A DNA stretch of 64,000 bases from JACNKV01 sp964388155 (GTDB lineage: Bacteria > Fidelibacterota > Marinisomatia > Marinisomatales > JACNKV01): the NCBI GenBank assembly GCA_964388155.1, contig CAYLYH010000003.1, forward strand, positions 1-64,000, given 5' to 3'. The position numbers were made by a program, and so were the translations under genes. Shown here one piece after another: positions 53,781 to 62,934 of this stretch. The stretch's first letter is position 1. Each line of letters begins with the position of its first letter. Below the pieces are notes generated by a model that was not told the DNA's origin, made no database searches, and saw nothing but the letters and a program-made list of their open reading frames with translations.

Positions 53781-54326
53781 GTGGATAAAAAATCTAGCTT
53801 CACAAAAAACGAACTGATGGATGTGGCAGAAGGCAAAACATTTGGAATGGAAAATGGGAAACTACCTACGCCTCCAATGCTAATGATTGACCGTATACTA
53901 CACATCACAGAAAAAGGCGGTAAGTATGGAAAAGGACTGATAAAAGCAGAGTTGGATATTAATCCTTCTAATTGGTTTTTCAGCTGCCATTTTAAAGGGG
54001 ATCCTGTCATGCCCGGATGCTTAGGGTTAGATGGATTTTGGCAGTTGGTAGGGTTCTTTTTATCGTGGATTGGCGGAAATGGCCGCGGGCGTGCTTTAGG
54101 GGTTGGTGATGTCAAATTCAAAGGACAGGTTCGTCCATATCATGACAAAGTCACCTATCTCATAGACATTAAAAAAGTCATTCAGCGACCCGTATATATG
54201 GCGTGGGGTGATGCACAATTAAAAGTAAAAGACAAAATAATTTATTTTGCGAAAAACTTACAGGTCGGATTGTTTGATAACCTTACCTATGATTTTGGTG
54301 GAGATCCGTCTTTGGACACTTTTTAA
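53781..54326 (+). CDS. fabA: 3-hydroxydecanoyl-ACP dehydratase/isomerase
   Basis: 181 aa. Catalytic CHFKGDPVMPGCLGLDGFWQ near residue 72 is almost identical to E. coli FabA, and GRGRALGVGDVKFKGQV, KNLQVGLF follow. FabA dehydrates and isomerises the ten-carbon intermediate to cis-3-decenoyl-ACP, opening the anaerobic unsaturated fatty-acid branch. The usual partner fabB is not in the window. Start is GTG with GGAG about 8 bases upstream. The homotypic hot-dog FabZ would have a shorter chain, so FabA is the better call. Confidence 0.92.
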   Translation: MDKKSSFTKNELMDVAEGKTFGMENGKLPTPPMLMIDRILHITEKGGKYGKGLIKAELDINPSNWFFSCHFKGDPVMPGCLGLDGFWQLVGFFLSWIGGNGRGRALGVGDVKFKGQVRPYHDKVTYLIDIKKVIQRPVYMAWGDAQLKVKDKIIYFAKNLQVGLFDNLTYDFGGDPSLDTF

Positions 54327-54526
54327 CTTATTGCCATAACGGATCTCGAAAAAATCGGGATGTAAACATACATAATTCGCATGGGCTTATTCAATAACAG
54401 TGTGAACAAACTGTAGTCTTTCTGCCGGTTTAAATATAAAGCCCTTAACCTCAGCCCCGACTAAGTCGGGATTTCCTGCCCTTCCGGCAGGCGAGTGATT
54501 TGCTCAACCTTAGCCTTGGTTAAAAT
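54327..54526. repeat. Spacer with palindromic repeats after fabA
   Basis: Contains CCCGACTAAGTCGGG (about 54455-54470) and CCTGCCCTTCCGGCAGG (about 54474-54490) between AACCTCAG and CAACCTTAGCC pieces, i.e. a spacer member of the dispersed repeat family. Convergent gene ends flank it; no gene seen. Confidence 0.6.
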
Positions 54527-55129
54527 TTATTCGTCCTCGTCCTCTTCGTCGTCTTCATCTTCTTCCCACTCGTCCTCTTCTTCATAAAATTCCGGTGGGT
54601 AGGCATACATCGGATGGGGATAATCTTCGTAATTCTCTTCTGTGTTTTCTTCTTTGGAAGCTGCCAGTTCTTGTTTGATCACAATAATTCTGGGATCTTT
54701 TTCCTCTTTTTCAACTTGGTCAATGGCAGTTTGAACCCATTCCTTTTCTTTTGGAGAAAGTCCGGGAGTGGGTGCGGAGGAGTCTCTTTTGTTAAATAAT
54801 AAGCCAGTTAACACAGCAAACAAGAGCACCATCAGTCCAAAAAGGGCGCCTTCTTCCCGGATGACGTACCCACCAAACTTAGTTTGTTCAAGCCCAAATT
54901 GCAGGAAAACCGCAATGGACATTAAAATTCCAAACAAGATGATGAGCCTGCCTGCAATGTCCGGTAATGTGCTTTCCATAATAAAACTATAAAGCACCCA
55001 ACCCAAAACCCCAATGATCGCAAAAATGATGGCAAGTATGAAATTCTCTGCAAAAAGAGACAGAACAAAACCGACGATTGCGGCAATGGGTATGAGATAC
55101 CCAACTCCTGTTTTTATATCATTCCCCAT
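54527..55129 (-). CDS. Membrane protein with highly acidic C-terminus
   Basis: 200 aa. Four TM helices (residues about 10-30, 32-52, 60-85, 97-113) followed by a soluble charged tail. The last 25 or so residues are almost only Glu and Asp (EEDEWEEDEDDEEDEDE). I do not recognise a family. The tail could bind divalent metal or a basic protein. Encoded alone, 5' end 150 bp from the divergent Gfo/Idh gene. Confidence 0.72.
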   Translation of the reverse strand: MGNDIKTGVGYLIPIAAIVGFVLSLFAENFILAIIFAIIGVLGWVLYSFIMESTLPDIAGRLIILFGILMSIAVFLQFGLEQTKFGGYVIREEGALFGLMVLLFAVLTGLLFNKRDSSAPTPGLSPKEKEWVQTAIDQVEKEEKDPRIIVIKQELAASKEENTEENYEDYPHPMYAYPPEFYEEEDEWEEDEDDEEDEDE

Positions 55130-55278
55130 GTATTTACTCCTGTGATTTAATAATTCTTATCAAATAGATGATGTAAAATTGCCGTAATTATTGACGAAAA
55201 TCAAGTGAATTCATTTCTTTTCCTTATCGGGTAATTTCCAGTAAACTTGGGTACGATTAAACATAAAAGAAAGATACA

Positions 55279-56265
55279 ATGAACCCTATTCTTAAACCAC
55301 GAATCGGTGTTGTTGGCGTTGGTCACTTAGGTCAGCACCACGTTAAACACTATCAAAAACTTTCTTCCGCAACGCTGGTGGGGGTCTTTGACACAGATAT
55401 GAATCGCGCCAACGAAATTGCCTCCACTTATGATACCACTGCATTTCCCTCCGTCAATGAGCTTTTGAATTCCTGCGATGCTGTGTCTATCGTAACTCCG
55501 ACGGTTCAGCATGCTTCTGTTGCAGAGACATGTATCCGTGCAGGAAAACACGTCTTTATCGAAAAACCTATTACAACAACCGTTGATGAAGCCGACACCC
55601 TAATTCACCAAGCTGATAAAAACGGAGTCATTATTCAAGTAGGACATATCGAAAGATTGAATCCTGCACTCCGTGCGTTAGGTGATTACGCGTTGAATCC
55701 AAAGTACATCGAGGTTCAGCGGTTGGCGCCGTACACCGCACGCGGTACCGATGTCCCGGTTGTACTGGACTTAATGATCCACGATATCGATATTATTTTG
55801 GCTTTGGTGAGTTCCCCCGTGAAAAGCATTCACGCCAGCGGTGTATCGCTCATGACTGACTCTGTAGACATTGCCAATGCCCGGATTCGTTTCGAAAACG
55901 GGACGGTTGCCAGTATGACTTCCAGCCGTATTGCCAAGGATAAAGTCCGCAAAACGAAGATTTTTCAAAAGGACATGTATGTGACGATCGATTTTCTTTT
56001 AGGGCTCACAGAAGTATACCGAGTCATGTCGGATAAAAATCCAAAAGCTATTCTTACGGCACCGCTTAGTGAAGAAAACAATCACCGTGAAATTGCCTAT
56101 GAAAAACCGCCTGTGATTTCGGCTGATGCCATGCAGCTCGAACTTGCAAACTTTATTGCATCTATTCAGGGAAAAGAAATCCCAATCGTTGACGGAATCG
56201 CCGGCCGGGAAGCACTGGATCTTGCTATTCAAATTCATGATATGATTCTGGAGGATATCCATTGA
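55279..56265 (+). CDS. Gfo/Idh/MocA family oxidoreductase
   Basis: 328 aa. Rossmann NAD(P) motif GVVGVGHLGQHHVKHY near residue 10, EKPITTTVDEA near 95 (EKP) and GHIERLNPALRAL near 122; LMIHDIDIILALV near 170 contains the catalytic His region. A sugar or sugar-nucleotide dehydrogenase is likely. It begins the run Gfo/Idh-ICMT-lpxB-LPLAT-lpxK, so a role in lipid A or surface sugar metabolism is suggested by context only. Confidence 0.87.
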   Translation: MNPILKPRIGVVGVGHLGQHHVKHYQKLSSATLVGVFDTDMNRANEIASTYDTTAFPSVNELLNSCDAVSIVTPTVQHASVAETCIRAGKHVFIEKPITTTVDEADTLIHQADKNGVIIQVGHIERLNPALRALGDYALNPKYIEVQRLAPYTARGTDVPVVLDLMIHDIDIILALVSSPVKSIHASGVSLMTDSVDIANARIRFENGTVASMTSSRIAKDKVRKTKIFQKDMYVTIDFLLGLTEVYRVMSDKNPKAILTAPLSEENNHREIAYEKPPVISADAMQLELANFIASIQGKEIPIVDGIAGREALDLAIQIHDMILEDIH

Positions 56266-56843
56266 ATTTAAACAATCTTAGACAGGCTTTTTTCAAATAC
56301 AGAAGCTATACTCCCATTCCTTTAGCTGTTGGAATTCTTGTGTATTCAAAGCCGGATTTTTCCATAATGTGGTTTGGGTTTCTGGTTCTGCTTTTTGGGG
56401 AATTTATTCGGTTTTCATCTGTGCGTTATGCCGGGGGAGCAACTCGAACAACCAAAATCGGAGCGCCGTCTTTGTGCACAGCAGGACCATACGCACATGT
56501 CAGAAATCCGCTTTATGTCGGAAATATGTTAATGTACACCGGCATCGTTTTCATTGCCGGGTCTCAAAATATTTGGATAATGTTAGGCTTCACATGGGCA
56601 TTTTTTATCCTGCAATACTCACTTATTGTTTCCTTAGAAGAAGAAACCTTAGAAGGTCTGTTTAGCGTAGACTATCTCACATACAGGCAAAACGTCCCCT
56701 CACTGATCCCGAGACTTCGTCGCTGGGAAAATACCGACACTCGCACACCACTTTCTTTTTACAAAACACTTAAAACAGAAAAGCGCACGCTTCAAAATGT
56801 ATTGTTGATCTTGATTCTAATATTTTTGCGTAATTACATTTAA
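56262..56843 (+). CDS. ICMT/PEMT-type membrane methyltransferase
   Basis: 193 aa with about five hydrophobic segments. The SAM/phospholipid motif GPYAHVRNPLYVGNMLMYTG near residue 78 and the C-terminal EEETLEGLFSVDYLTYRQNVPSLIPR are the isoprenylcysteine/phosphatidylethanolamine methyltransferase signature. It starts with TTG overlapping the TGA of the Gfo/Idh gene, so it is translationally coupled. The acceptor (lipid, quinol or prenyl) is unknown. Confidence 0.82.
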   Translation: MNLNNLRQAFFKYRSYTPIPLAVGILVYSKPDFSIMWFGFLVLLFGEFIRFSSVRYAGGATRTTKIGAPSLCTAGPYAHVRNPLYVGNMLMYTGIVFIAGSQNIWIMLGFTWAFFILQYSLIVSLEEETLEGLFSVDYLTYRQNVPSLIPRLRRWENTDTRTPLSFYKTLKTEKRTLQNVLLILILIFLRNYI

Positions 56844-56939
56844 TTTTATGAATAGAACACAGATAACACCGATTGAACGGATTAACGCGGATAAAAACAA
56901 AAGAACACATCACCTGCTCAACATCAAAACCGATTAATA

Positions 56940-58058
56940 ATGTGTGATAAAAAAGTATTCTTTCTTGTCGCCGGTGAAGAATCAGGTGACTTGCATGGTG
57001 CAAAACTGATTGAAGCCCTGCGTGTTGAATTTCCGAATTCTGAATTTATCGGTCACGGCGGTGAAAGAATGCGTCGTCAAGGCATGACCATCCTTGAGCA
57101 TATTTCATCATTATCAATGATGGGGTTTACAGAGGTTATTCGTCATTTACCGTATATAATGCGTGTTATGAAAAAAACACTTAACAAAATAAAAAAGGTT
57201 AACCCCGACCGAATTATTTTAATTGACTACCCGGGATTCAATCTCAGGCTTGCAAAAAAACTGGCGGGATTTGATATCCCCGTAATCTATTTTATTTTAC
57301 CGCAAGTTTGGGCATGGAAAGAAAAACGTATCAACATTTTGAAAGATTACACAGACCAACGCCTAAGTATTTTTCCGTTTGAGAAGCCTTGGTTTACTGA
57401 GCGTGACATCGATGTGGATTTTATCGGACATCCTTTTTCTATGCTAAAACCGGCAAACATTACCAAAGATGGGTTTTTTGCAAAACACAATCTCAACCCA
57501 AACAATCCTTTGCTCGTTTTGCTTCCGGGTAGCCGACAGCAGGAGATAGGACGTCACTGGAAGGTGTTCTTAAAAACCGCTCAGCGGTTAAAAGACTCAT
57601 ATCCTTTTTTGCAGATTATTGTCGGTAAAGCCGAAGGAATTACGTTAAATCCGCTCCCGGAATATATTCAAACAGAAACAAATTCCCGCTTGACGTTGCA
57701 ATTCGGAACGGCGGCGTTAGCATCCTCCGGGACGGTTACCTTAGAGGCAGCTGTTTTGGATTGCCCGGTTGTCGTAACCTATAAACTGTCTGCCATAACG
57801 TGGCAGATTGCCAAACGAATTGTGAGGGTGAGGTATGCTTCCATCGTCAACCTAATCGCCGACAAAGAGGTTGTCCCTGAATTCCTCCAAGAGGACATGA
57901 CTCCCGACAATCTTTTCAACGCCCTAACACCGCTCGTGTCTAATACTCCTCAAAGGCGAAAAATATTGACAGACTTTTTGGCTATACGCAGTCGTCTTGG
58001 GAAAAAAGACGTCTATCAACATGCTGCTATATTGATTAGAAAGAAACATCTGTCATGA
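56940..58058 (+). CDS. lpxB: Lipid A disaccharide synthase
   Basis: 372 aa, standard. VAGEESGDLHGAKLIEAL at the N-terminus, IDYPGFNLRLAKKL near residue 95, ILPQVWAWKEKRI near 120, LLPGSRQQEIGRH near 195 and VVTYKLSAITWQIAKRIV near 278 are LpxB blocks. It joins lipid X and UDP-diacylglucosamine. ATGA overlap with the acyltransferase gene downstream. Preceded by a spacer of about 95 bp, so the promoter of the lpxB unit may lie there. Confidence 0.95.
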   Translation: MCDKKVFFLVAGEESGDLHGAKLIEALRVEFPNSEFIGHGGERMRRQGMTILEHISSLSMMGFTEVIRHLPYIMRVMKKTLNKIKKVNPDRIILIDYPGFNLRLAKKLAGFDIPVIYFILPQVWAWKEKRINILKDYTDQRLSIFPFEKPWFTERDIDVDFIGHPFSMLKPANITKDGFFAKHNLNPNNPLLVLLPGSRQQEIGRHWKVFLKTAQRLKDSYPFLQIIVGKAEGITLNPLPEYIQTETNSRLTLQFGTAALASSGTVTLEAAVLDCPVVVTYKLSAITWQIAKRIVRVRYASIVNLIADKEVVPEFLQEDMTPDNLFNALTPLVSNTPQRRKILTDFLAIRSRLGKKDVYQHAAILIRKKHLS

Positions 58059-58699
58059 TAAACAAATTTTTCTATACTATTAAAGTCATTATAGTAACCT
58101 GGTTAATCCGTTTTTTCTATAAAACCAACCATTGGAACATCCAAGGGCGAGAACAAATAGACGAATTATTGAAAGAGGGGCGTTCCATCATCATTGCAAG
58201 CTGGCATGGACAGTTATTGCCAACGTTTATGAGTCTTGCAGAATGCGGATATTACGGCCTCGCCGGAATGCATAAAGATGCCGAATTGATTTCTCAATTT
58301 GGGGAGCGCATCGGATGGAAACTCCTGCGCGGGTCAAGCTCCGATCGAGGAAAAGAAGTCTATTTGGAAATGGTCAAGGTGCTAAAAACTCCCGGATCTG
58401 TCGTTGCGTTGACTCCGGATGGACCGAAAGGCCCAGCCCGCATCCCAAAACCGGGGGTGATTCGCGCCGCACAAAAAACAGGAGCAGTAATCATCCCGGC
58501 AATGGGGCAATCTACCAAACATTGGGCATTTACAAACTGGGATACCTTTTACGTTGCCAAACCGTTCGGACGGATTGAAATGCTTTACGGTGAACCCCTT
58601 TATTTTTCAGAAGAGGACGATTATAAGTCCTGCGCAGAAACATTGCGGAAGGCCTTAAATGCTTTGGCAGAAACTGTGGATAATTCAATAAAAATATGA
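58055..58699 (+). CDS. DUF374 lysophospholipid acyltransferase family protein
   Basis: 214 aa. An LPLAT-like domain: IIASWHGQLLPTF near residue 46 (HxxxxxP-like), LRGSSSDRGKEVYLEM near 91 and TPDGPKGPARIPKPG near 118, as in DUF374. One N-terminal hydrophobic helix. It sits between lpxB and lpxK with 4-bp overlaps on both sides. A secondary acyltransferase or lipid A/KDO-related role is likely from context, but not proven. Confidence 0.86.
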   Translation: MINKFFYTIKVIIVTWLIRFFYKTNHWNIQGREQIDELLKEGRSIIIASWHGQLLPTFMSLAECGYYGLAGMHKDAELISQFGERIGWKLLRGSSSDRGKEVYLEMVKVLKTPGSVVALTPDGPKGPARIPKPGVIRAAQKTGAVIIPAMGQSTKHWAFTNWDTFYVAKPFGRIEMLYGEPLYFSEEDDYKSCAETLRKALNALAETVDNSIKI

Positions 58700-59727
58700 T
58701 GCGGTTTTTCCTGTTTCCGTTTTCAGTTACCTATGCTTTCTTTGTCGGTTTTAGAAATCTGTTTTATGATATTGGCTTCTTCAAAACAAAAATACTACCG
58801 TGTTGTGTCATCAGCATAGGAAATCTCACAGTAGGCGGCACCGGAAAAACACCCACTGTAATCGCGTTGGCAAAACATCTTTTGAAGTGCGGAATCTCTG
58901 TGGTGGTTCTGAGCCGCGGTTACGGTCGTAATTCAACCGGGACAGTTGTCGTTTCTGATGGAAACAATATTTTGCAGGATTGGCAAACCGCCGGAGATGA
59001 ACCGGTTTTAATAGCAGAAAAATTACCCGACGTTCCGGTGATTGTTGATGAAAATCGATTCCGCGGTGGAATGGAGATTGTTAAGAAATTCAATCCGAAG
59101 GTGATTATTTTAGATGACGGCTTTCAGCATCGCGCTCTTCATCGGGATTTAAATATCCTGTTGGTTAACAGCCAATTTCACCGCAAAGATAAATACTTAT
59201 TGCCTACCGGAAATCTCAGAGAATCATGGGGTCAGATAGCTCGTGGTGACATGATTTTTCTAACTAAAACAAATTTATTTGAACAAAATAGCAGGTTGGC
59301 TGCCAAATTAAATTCGTTTAACAATCCGGTTGTTAGCACGACGCTGGAATTAGATATAAAACTGAATACTGGTTTCAATCGGGATTTACCATTAAGTACT
59401 CTGAAAAATAAACGTGTTCTAGCTGTATCCGCATTGGGATCACCAAAAGGATTTGAGCAATCGTTGTCAGAAACCGGTGCTGTCGTTGCCGATCACTTAG
59501 TGTTTCGGGATCATCATAAATTCACCCAAGCAGATATTGAAAAAATTCACAATAAAAAGGTGAACACAGGTTCAGAGTTGATCATTACGACGGAAAAGGA
59601 TTTTATTAAACTAAAACACCTTGTTCCGAAAAACCTTACAATCTATGCTCTGCCAGTTATAGTTGTGATTCCTGAAGAAATTTTGACAACAATCATTTCA
59701 CAGATACCCAATAACCTTAGCTCCTGA
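58696..59727 (+). CDS. lpxK: Tetraacyldisaccharide 4'-kinase
   Basis: 343 aa. SIGNLTVGGTGKTPTVIAL near residue 40 (P-loop), LSRGYGR near 72, AGDEPVLIAEKLPDVPVIV near 95 and DDGFQHRALHRDLNILLV near 137 are LpxK motifs. Phosphorylates the 4'-position of lipid A disaccharide at the inner membrane. It overlaps the acyltransferase by 4 bp and ends the operon; the next gene starts 28 bp later. Confidence 0.95.
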   Translation: MMRFFLFPFSVTYAFFVGFRNLFYDIGFFKTKILPCCVISIGNLTVGGTGKTPTVIALAKHLLKCGISVVVLSRGYGRNSTGTVVVSDGNNILQDWQTAGDEPVLIAEKLPDVPVIVDENRFRGGMEIVKKFNPKVIILDDGFQHRALHRDLNILLVNSQFHRKDKYLLPTGNLRESWGQIARGDMIFLTKTNLFEQNSRLAAKLNSFNNPVVSTTLELDIKLNTGFNRDLPLSTLKNKRVLAVSALGSPKGFEQSLSETGAVVADHLVFRDHHKFTQADIEKIHNKKVNTGSELIITTEKDFIKLKHLVPKNLTIYALPVIVVIPEEILTTIISQIPNNLSS

Positions 59728-59755
59728 TTAAATAAAAAGGGGATTTAAAAAACCA

Positions 59756-62700
59756 ATGTCGGCCTTCTTAGGTGTGTTGAAAAAAATTACAAGTGGATTG
59801 TTCCTTTTTGCCGGTATCGCCATTTTTTCAAGCAGTGCTTCCGGACAAAAATACAACGATTGGTTTAATTCAATGTTCGTTGAAAGTAGCGCTGCGGAAC
59901 AGCGTCTTCCGGAAATTGACGATGTTTATGGCGTCGGGTTTCGGGATATTAATCAAGACGGTTATGCCGATTTGTACCTCACGCGGTTTCGAGACATCAA
60001 TCGTCTATTTATCTACTCAAAAAAATCCGGGCAGTTTTTGGATAAAACCATCCCAACCGGTCTGGGTGGGAACCTCTATCCCCGTGGAATAAAAAACCTT
60101 GAACTTGGTGCCTCCGTTGTGGATTTTAATAATGATGGGGTTCGGGATGTCATGATCACCGGGTGGGGAATAACGACCCGCCTGTTTAAACAATCAGTTC
60201 GGCTTCGTTTTCAGGATATTACCGCTCTCTCCGGGATTGAAAAAACCATCAGCGGGAACGCCTCCGCTTGGGGTGATGTCAATCTTGACGGGTGGCTTGA
60301 TGTGTTTATTACAAATGAGCATGGACGTAACTCGCTATATCTACAGAACAAAAACGGACAGTTTTCCGACCTCACGTCTGCGTATAATTTAACGAAAGAA
60401 AAAATTAGCCAGGGTGCCGGTTTTGCCGATATTGATATGGATGGCTACACCGATCTTTATGTCTGTAATTGGTTGTCGCCGGATGAACTTTACCGTAATA
60501 TTAACGGAATGTCTTTTGAACAGATATTTCTGCCGATCTCACATCTTCAGGATTCGCTGAACAGCAACGGGGTTTGCTTCGGCGATGTGGATAATGACGG
60601 AGACGTCGATCTGCTGGTTACAGACAGAAACGGAAAAAATAGCTTATACCGAAATGATTTCGATTCATCCAATGATAAATTTGCTTTTACCGACATTACA
60701 GTTTCTTCCGGCGTTGTCAACCCGCGCCCGGCGTATTCCGGATTGATCGCAGATATTGACAATAACGGTTGGCAGGATATCGTTTTTACAAACATTGGTG
60801 CTAATGCTCTCTGCATCAATACCGGTAACGGAACATTCGAAACCACCTTAATTGACCCGGAAATAAATACGCATTACAGTACCGGAGCGGCCGTTGCTGA
60901 TTTTGATCAGGACGGAGATTTGGATCTGTTTATTTCCAATAAAGACACTGCCAGCATTCTCTATGAAAACCACGGACAAAAATACTCTTCTATTCGGATT
61001 AAGGCAGAGGGCGTGTTTAGTAATCGCGATGGAATCGGAACTAAAGTTTGGCTTTACAAAATTTCTGAGGAAAATGAGCCAGGTACGCTCATCGGTTATC
61101 GTGAAATTTCCGGTGGGTCTGGTTATTTATCCACAGGGGAAAACATTGCCCATTTTGGTGTGCCGGCAGAAGGAAGATTTCGTGCCAGAATTTTGTTCCC
61201 GTCCGGAGAGGAGGTGTTGCGAACAAATATCCTAAAAGGAGACCGACTTTTTGTCTCCGAACTAGACGGGGTGTACAAAACCGGCATAAGACTCAAACAA
61301 ACAATTTCCAACCAGTTGGTGCGCGCCGAATTTTGGATGGCATTTTTATTATTACTTGCGCTTGTTGGAATGATTGGCGGTTCAACCACATTGTTTTTGA
61401 AACGATATCACTGGTCACATAGGCAAATAGGGATTTTTCTTTCTGTCATCCTGATTGTTTTATTTCTCCTTTACGCGGTTTTCAAAGGAAAATCCACTCT
61501 TTATGTATTGGGTGCTCAAACTATTACTGTTAGCCTTGGATTGATTATCACCTCAGTCGTCATGGAATACATACTTTCCCTCAAAAAGAAACGGTACGGA
61601 TATCGTAAAGCTCTGTACCAGTTTTCCGAACAATTAATATTCATTCGTGAAAATAAAAAATTATTTGAACAGCTTTCGCAAATGATTTACCGCACGATGC
61701 ACCCTGACTTCTGCTCAATTTTTATGATACAGGATGAAATCGCCCTTTCCGTGTTCACTGCCGGAAACGCCAATAATCTTCCGAAAACGATAAACCTCAG
61801 TATAGAACAGAAAAATGTTCTTCTCTCCACCAAAACCATTACTAAAGACTTTCTTACGTATGATTTTTCTGAGCTTTCAGATGTCGGTTGTTGTGTAATT
61901 GTCCCAATCGTGAGAAATGATACGGCGCTTGCATTTCTGACCACAGGAGTGTTAAAAAACAATCGAGATTACGACACCGAAGATTTGAATACTTTGGTCA
62001 TCCTTGCTAATCAGGCAGCATTAGCAGTGGAAAACAATAATTTCATCGAAAAAACCCGCGAACTCACACGGCAAATTACCGAAACAGAAACGCAGGAAAA
62101 ATATATTTCTATGCTGGAAAATCAAAATACCACCTTGGAGTCGCTGTACTCTGAACTCAAAGAGACTCAGTCCCAACTTGTTCACAGCGAAAAAATGTCC
62201 AGCCTTGGACAGTTGGTTGCCGGTGTTGCTCATGAGCTGAATAACCCTATCGGATTTATTTATGGAAACATGCGTGAACTTCAAAATTATATCACGAAAT
62301 TGAAAGACCCGGACAAGGTCTCCGATGAACAGGAACTAACATTTATCAAAGAGGATGTGGATGCACTCATCAGTGAAACACTGGATGGATCAACGCGGGT
62401 TAAACAAATTGTTGAAGACCTTCGCAATTTTTCACGTTTGGACGAAGCAGAGCTTAAAAAAGCAGATATCCATGATGGAATTAATTCGACACTCTCCATT
62501 CTAAAAAAAGAAATCGGGGATTCCATCGTCATCCATAAAAACTACGGGGATATCCCGAATATTGAATGCATGCCCGGTCAGTTGAATCAGGTGTTTATGA
62601 ATCTTTTGCAAAATGCTATCCATGCCGTTAAAGGACAGGGGAATATTTATATTGAAACCAAGCTCATTGATAATTCGGTATTTATTACAATTACCGATGA

Positions 62701-62896
62701 TGGAATCGGTATCTCTGAAAAGGAAATCGGAAAAATATTTGAACCCTTCTTCACGACCAAAGATGTCGGTAAAGGCACCGGGCTTGGATTGAGTATCAGC
62801 TACAAGATTATCGAAAATCATGGTGGTACGCTATCTGTGACCAGCCAAAAAGGAAAAGGAACAACCTTCACAATAAAAATCCCTAAAAACCAATAG
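59756..62896 (+). CDS. FG-GAP/UnbV sensor histidine kinase
   Basis: 1046 aa. Residues 1-30 are a signal/anchor. Seven VCBS/FG-GAP-type calcium loops follow (DINQDGYADLYL, DFNNDGVRDVMI, DVNLDGWLDVFI, DIDMDGYTDLYV, DVDNDGDVDLLV, DIDNNGWQDIVF, DFDQDGDLDLFI), a beta-propeller to about 410. An ASPIC/UnbV domain (SGGSGYLSTGENIAHFG) ends near 510. Three TM helices lie at about 520-605, a GAF-like domain at about 640-760, a coiled coil, then HisKA (GVAHELNNPIGF, His near 825) and HATPase (MNLLQNAIHAV, DDGIGI, GKGTGLGLSISY). The propeller is periplasmic or outside; the kinase is cytoplasmic. Followed after 38 bp by an NtrC-type regulator, its probable partner. Confidence 0.92.
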   Translation: MSAFLGVLKKITSGLFLFAGIAIFSSSASGQKYNDWFNSMFVESSAAEQRLPEIDDVYGVGFRDINQDGYADLYLTRFRDINRLFIYSKKSGQFLDKTIPTGLGGNLYPRGIKNLELGASVVDFNNDGVRDVMITGWGITTRLFKQSVRLRFQDITALSGIEKTISGNASAWGDVNLDGWLDVFITNEHGRNSLYLQNKNGQFSDLTSAYNLTKEKISQGAGFADIDMDGYTDLYVCNWLSPDELYRNINGMSFEQIFLPISHLQDSLNSNGVCFGDVDNDGDVDLLVTDRNGKNSLYRNDFDSSNDKFAFTDITVSSGVVNPRPAYSGLIADIDNNGWQDIVFTNIGANALCINTGNGTFETTLIDPEINTHYSTGAAVADFDQDGDLDLFISNKDTASILYENHGQKYSSIRIKAEGVFSNRDGIGTKVWLYKISEENEPGTLIGYREISGGSGYLSTGENIAHFGVPAEGRFRARILFPSGEEVLRTNILKGDRLFVSELDGVYKTGIRLKQTISNQLVRAEFWMAFLLLLALVGMIGGSTTLFLKRYHWSHRQIGIFLSVILIVLFLLYAVFKGKSTLYVLGAQTITVSLGLIITSVVMEYILSLKKKRYGYRKALYQFSEQLIFIRENKKLFEQLSQMIYRTMHPDFCSIFMIQDEIALSVFTAGNANNLPKTINLSIEQKNVLLSTKTITKDFLTYDFSELSDVGCCVIVPIVRNDTALAFLTTGVLKNNRDYDTEDLNTLVILANQAALAVENNNFIEKTRELTRQITETETQEKYISMLENQNTTLESLYSELKETQSQLVHSEKMSSLGQLVAGVAHELNNPIGFIYGNMRELQNYITKLKDPDKVSDEQELTFIKEDVDALISETLDGSTRVKQIVEDLRNFSRLDEAELKKADIHDGINSTLSILKKEIGDSIVIHKNYGDIPNIECMPGQLNQVFMNLLQNAIHAVKGQGNIYIETKLIDNSVFITITDDGIGISEKEIGKIFEPFFTTKDVGKGTGLGLSISYKIIENHGGTLSVTSQKGKGTTFTIKIPKNQ

Positions 62897-62934
62897 ACAC
62901 GAAGCGCACGAAGAAACACTAAGAAAAAACTATT

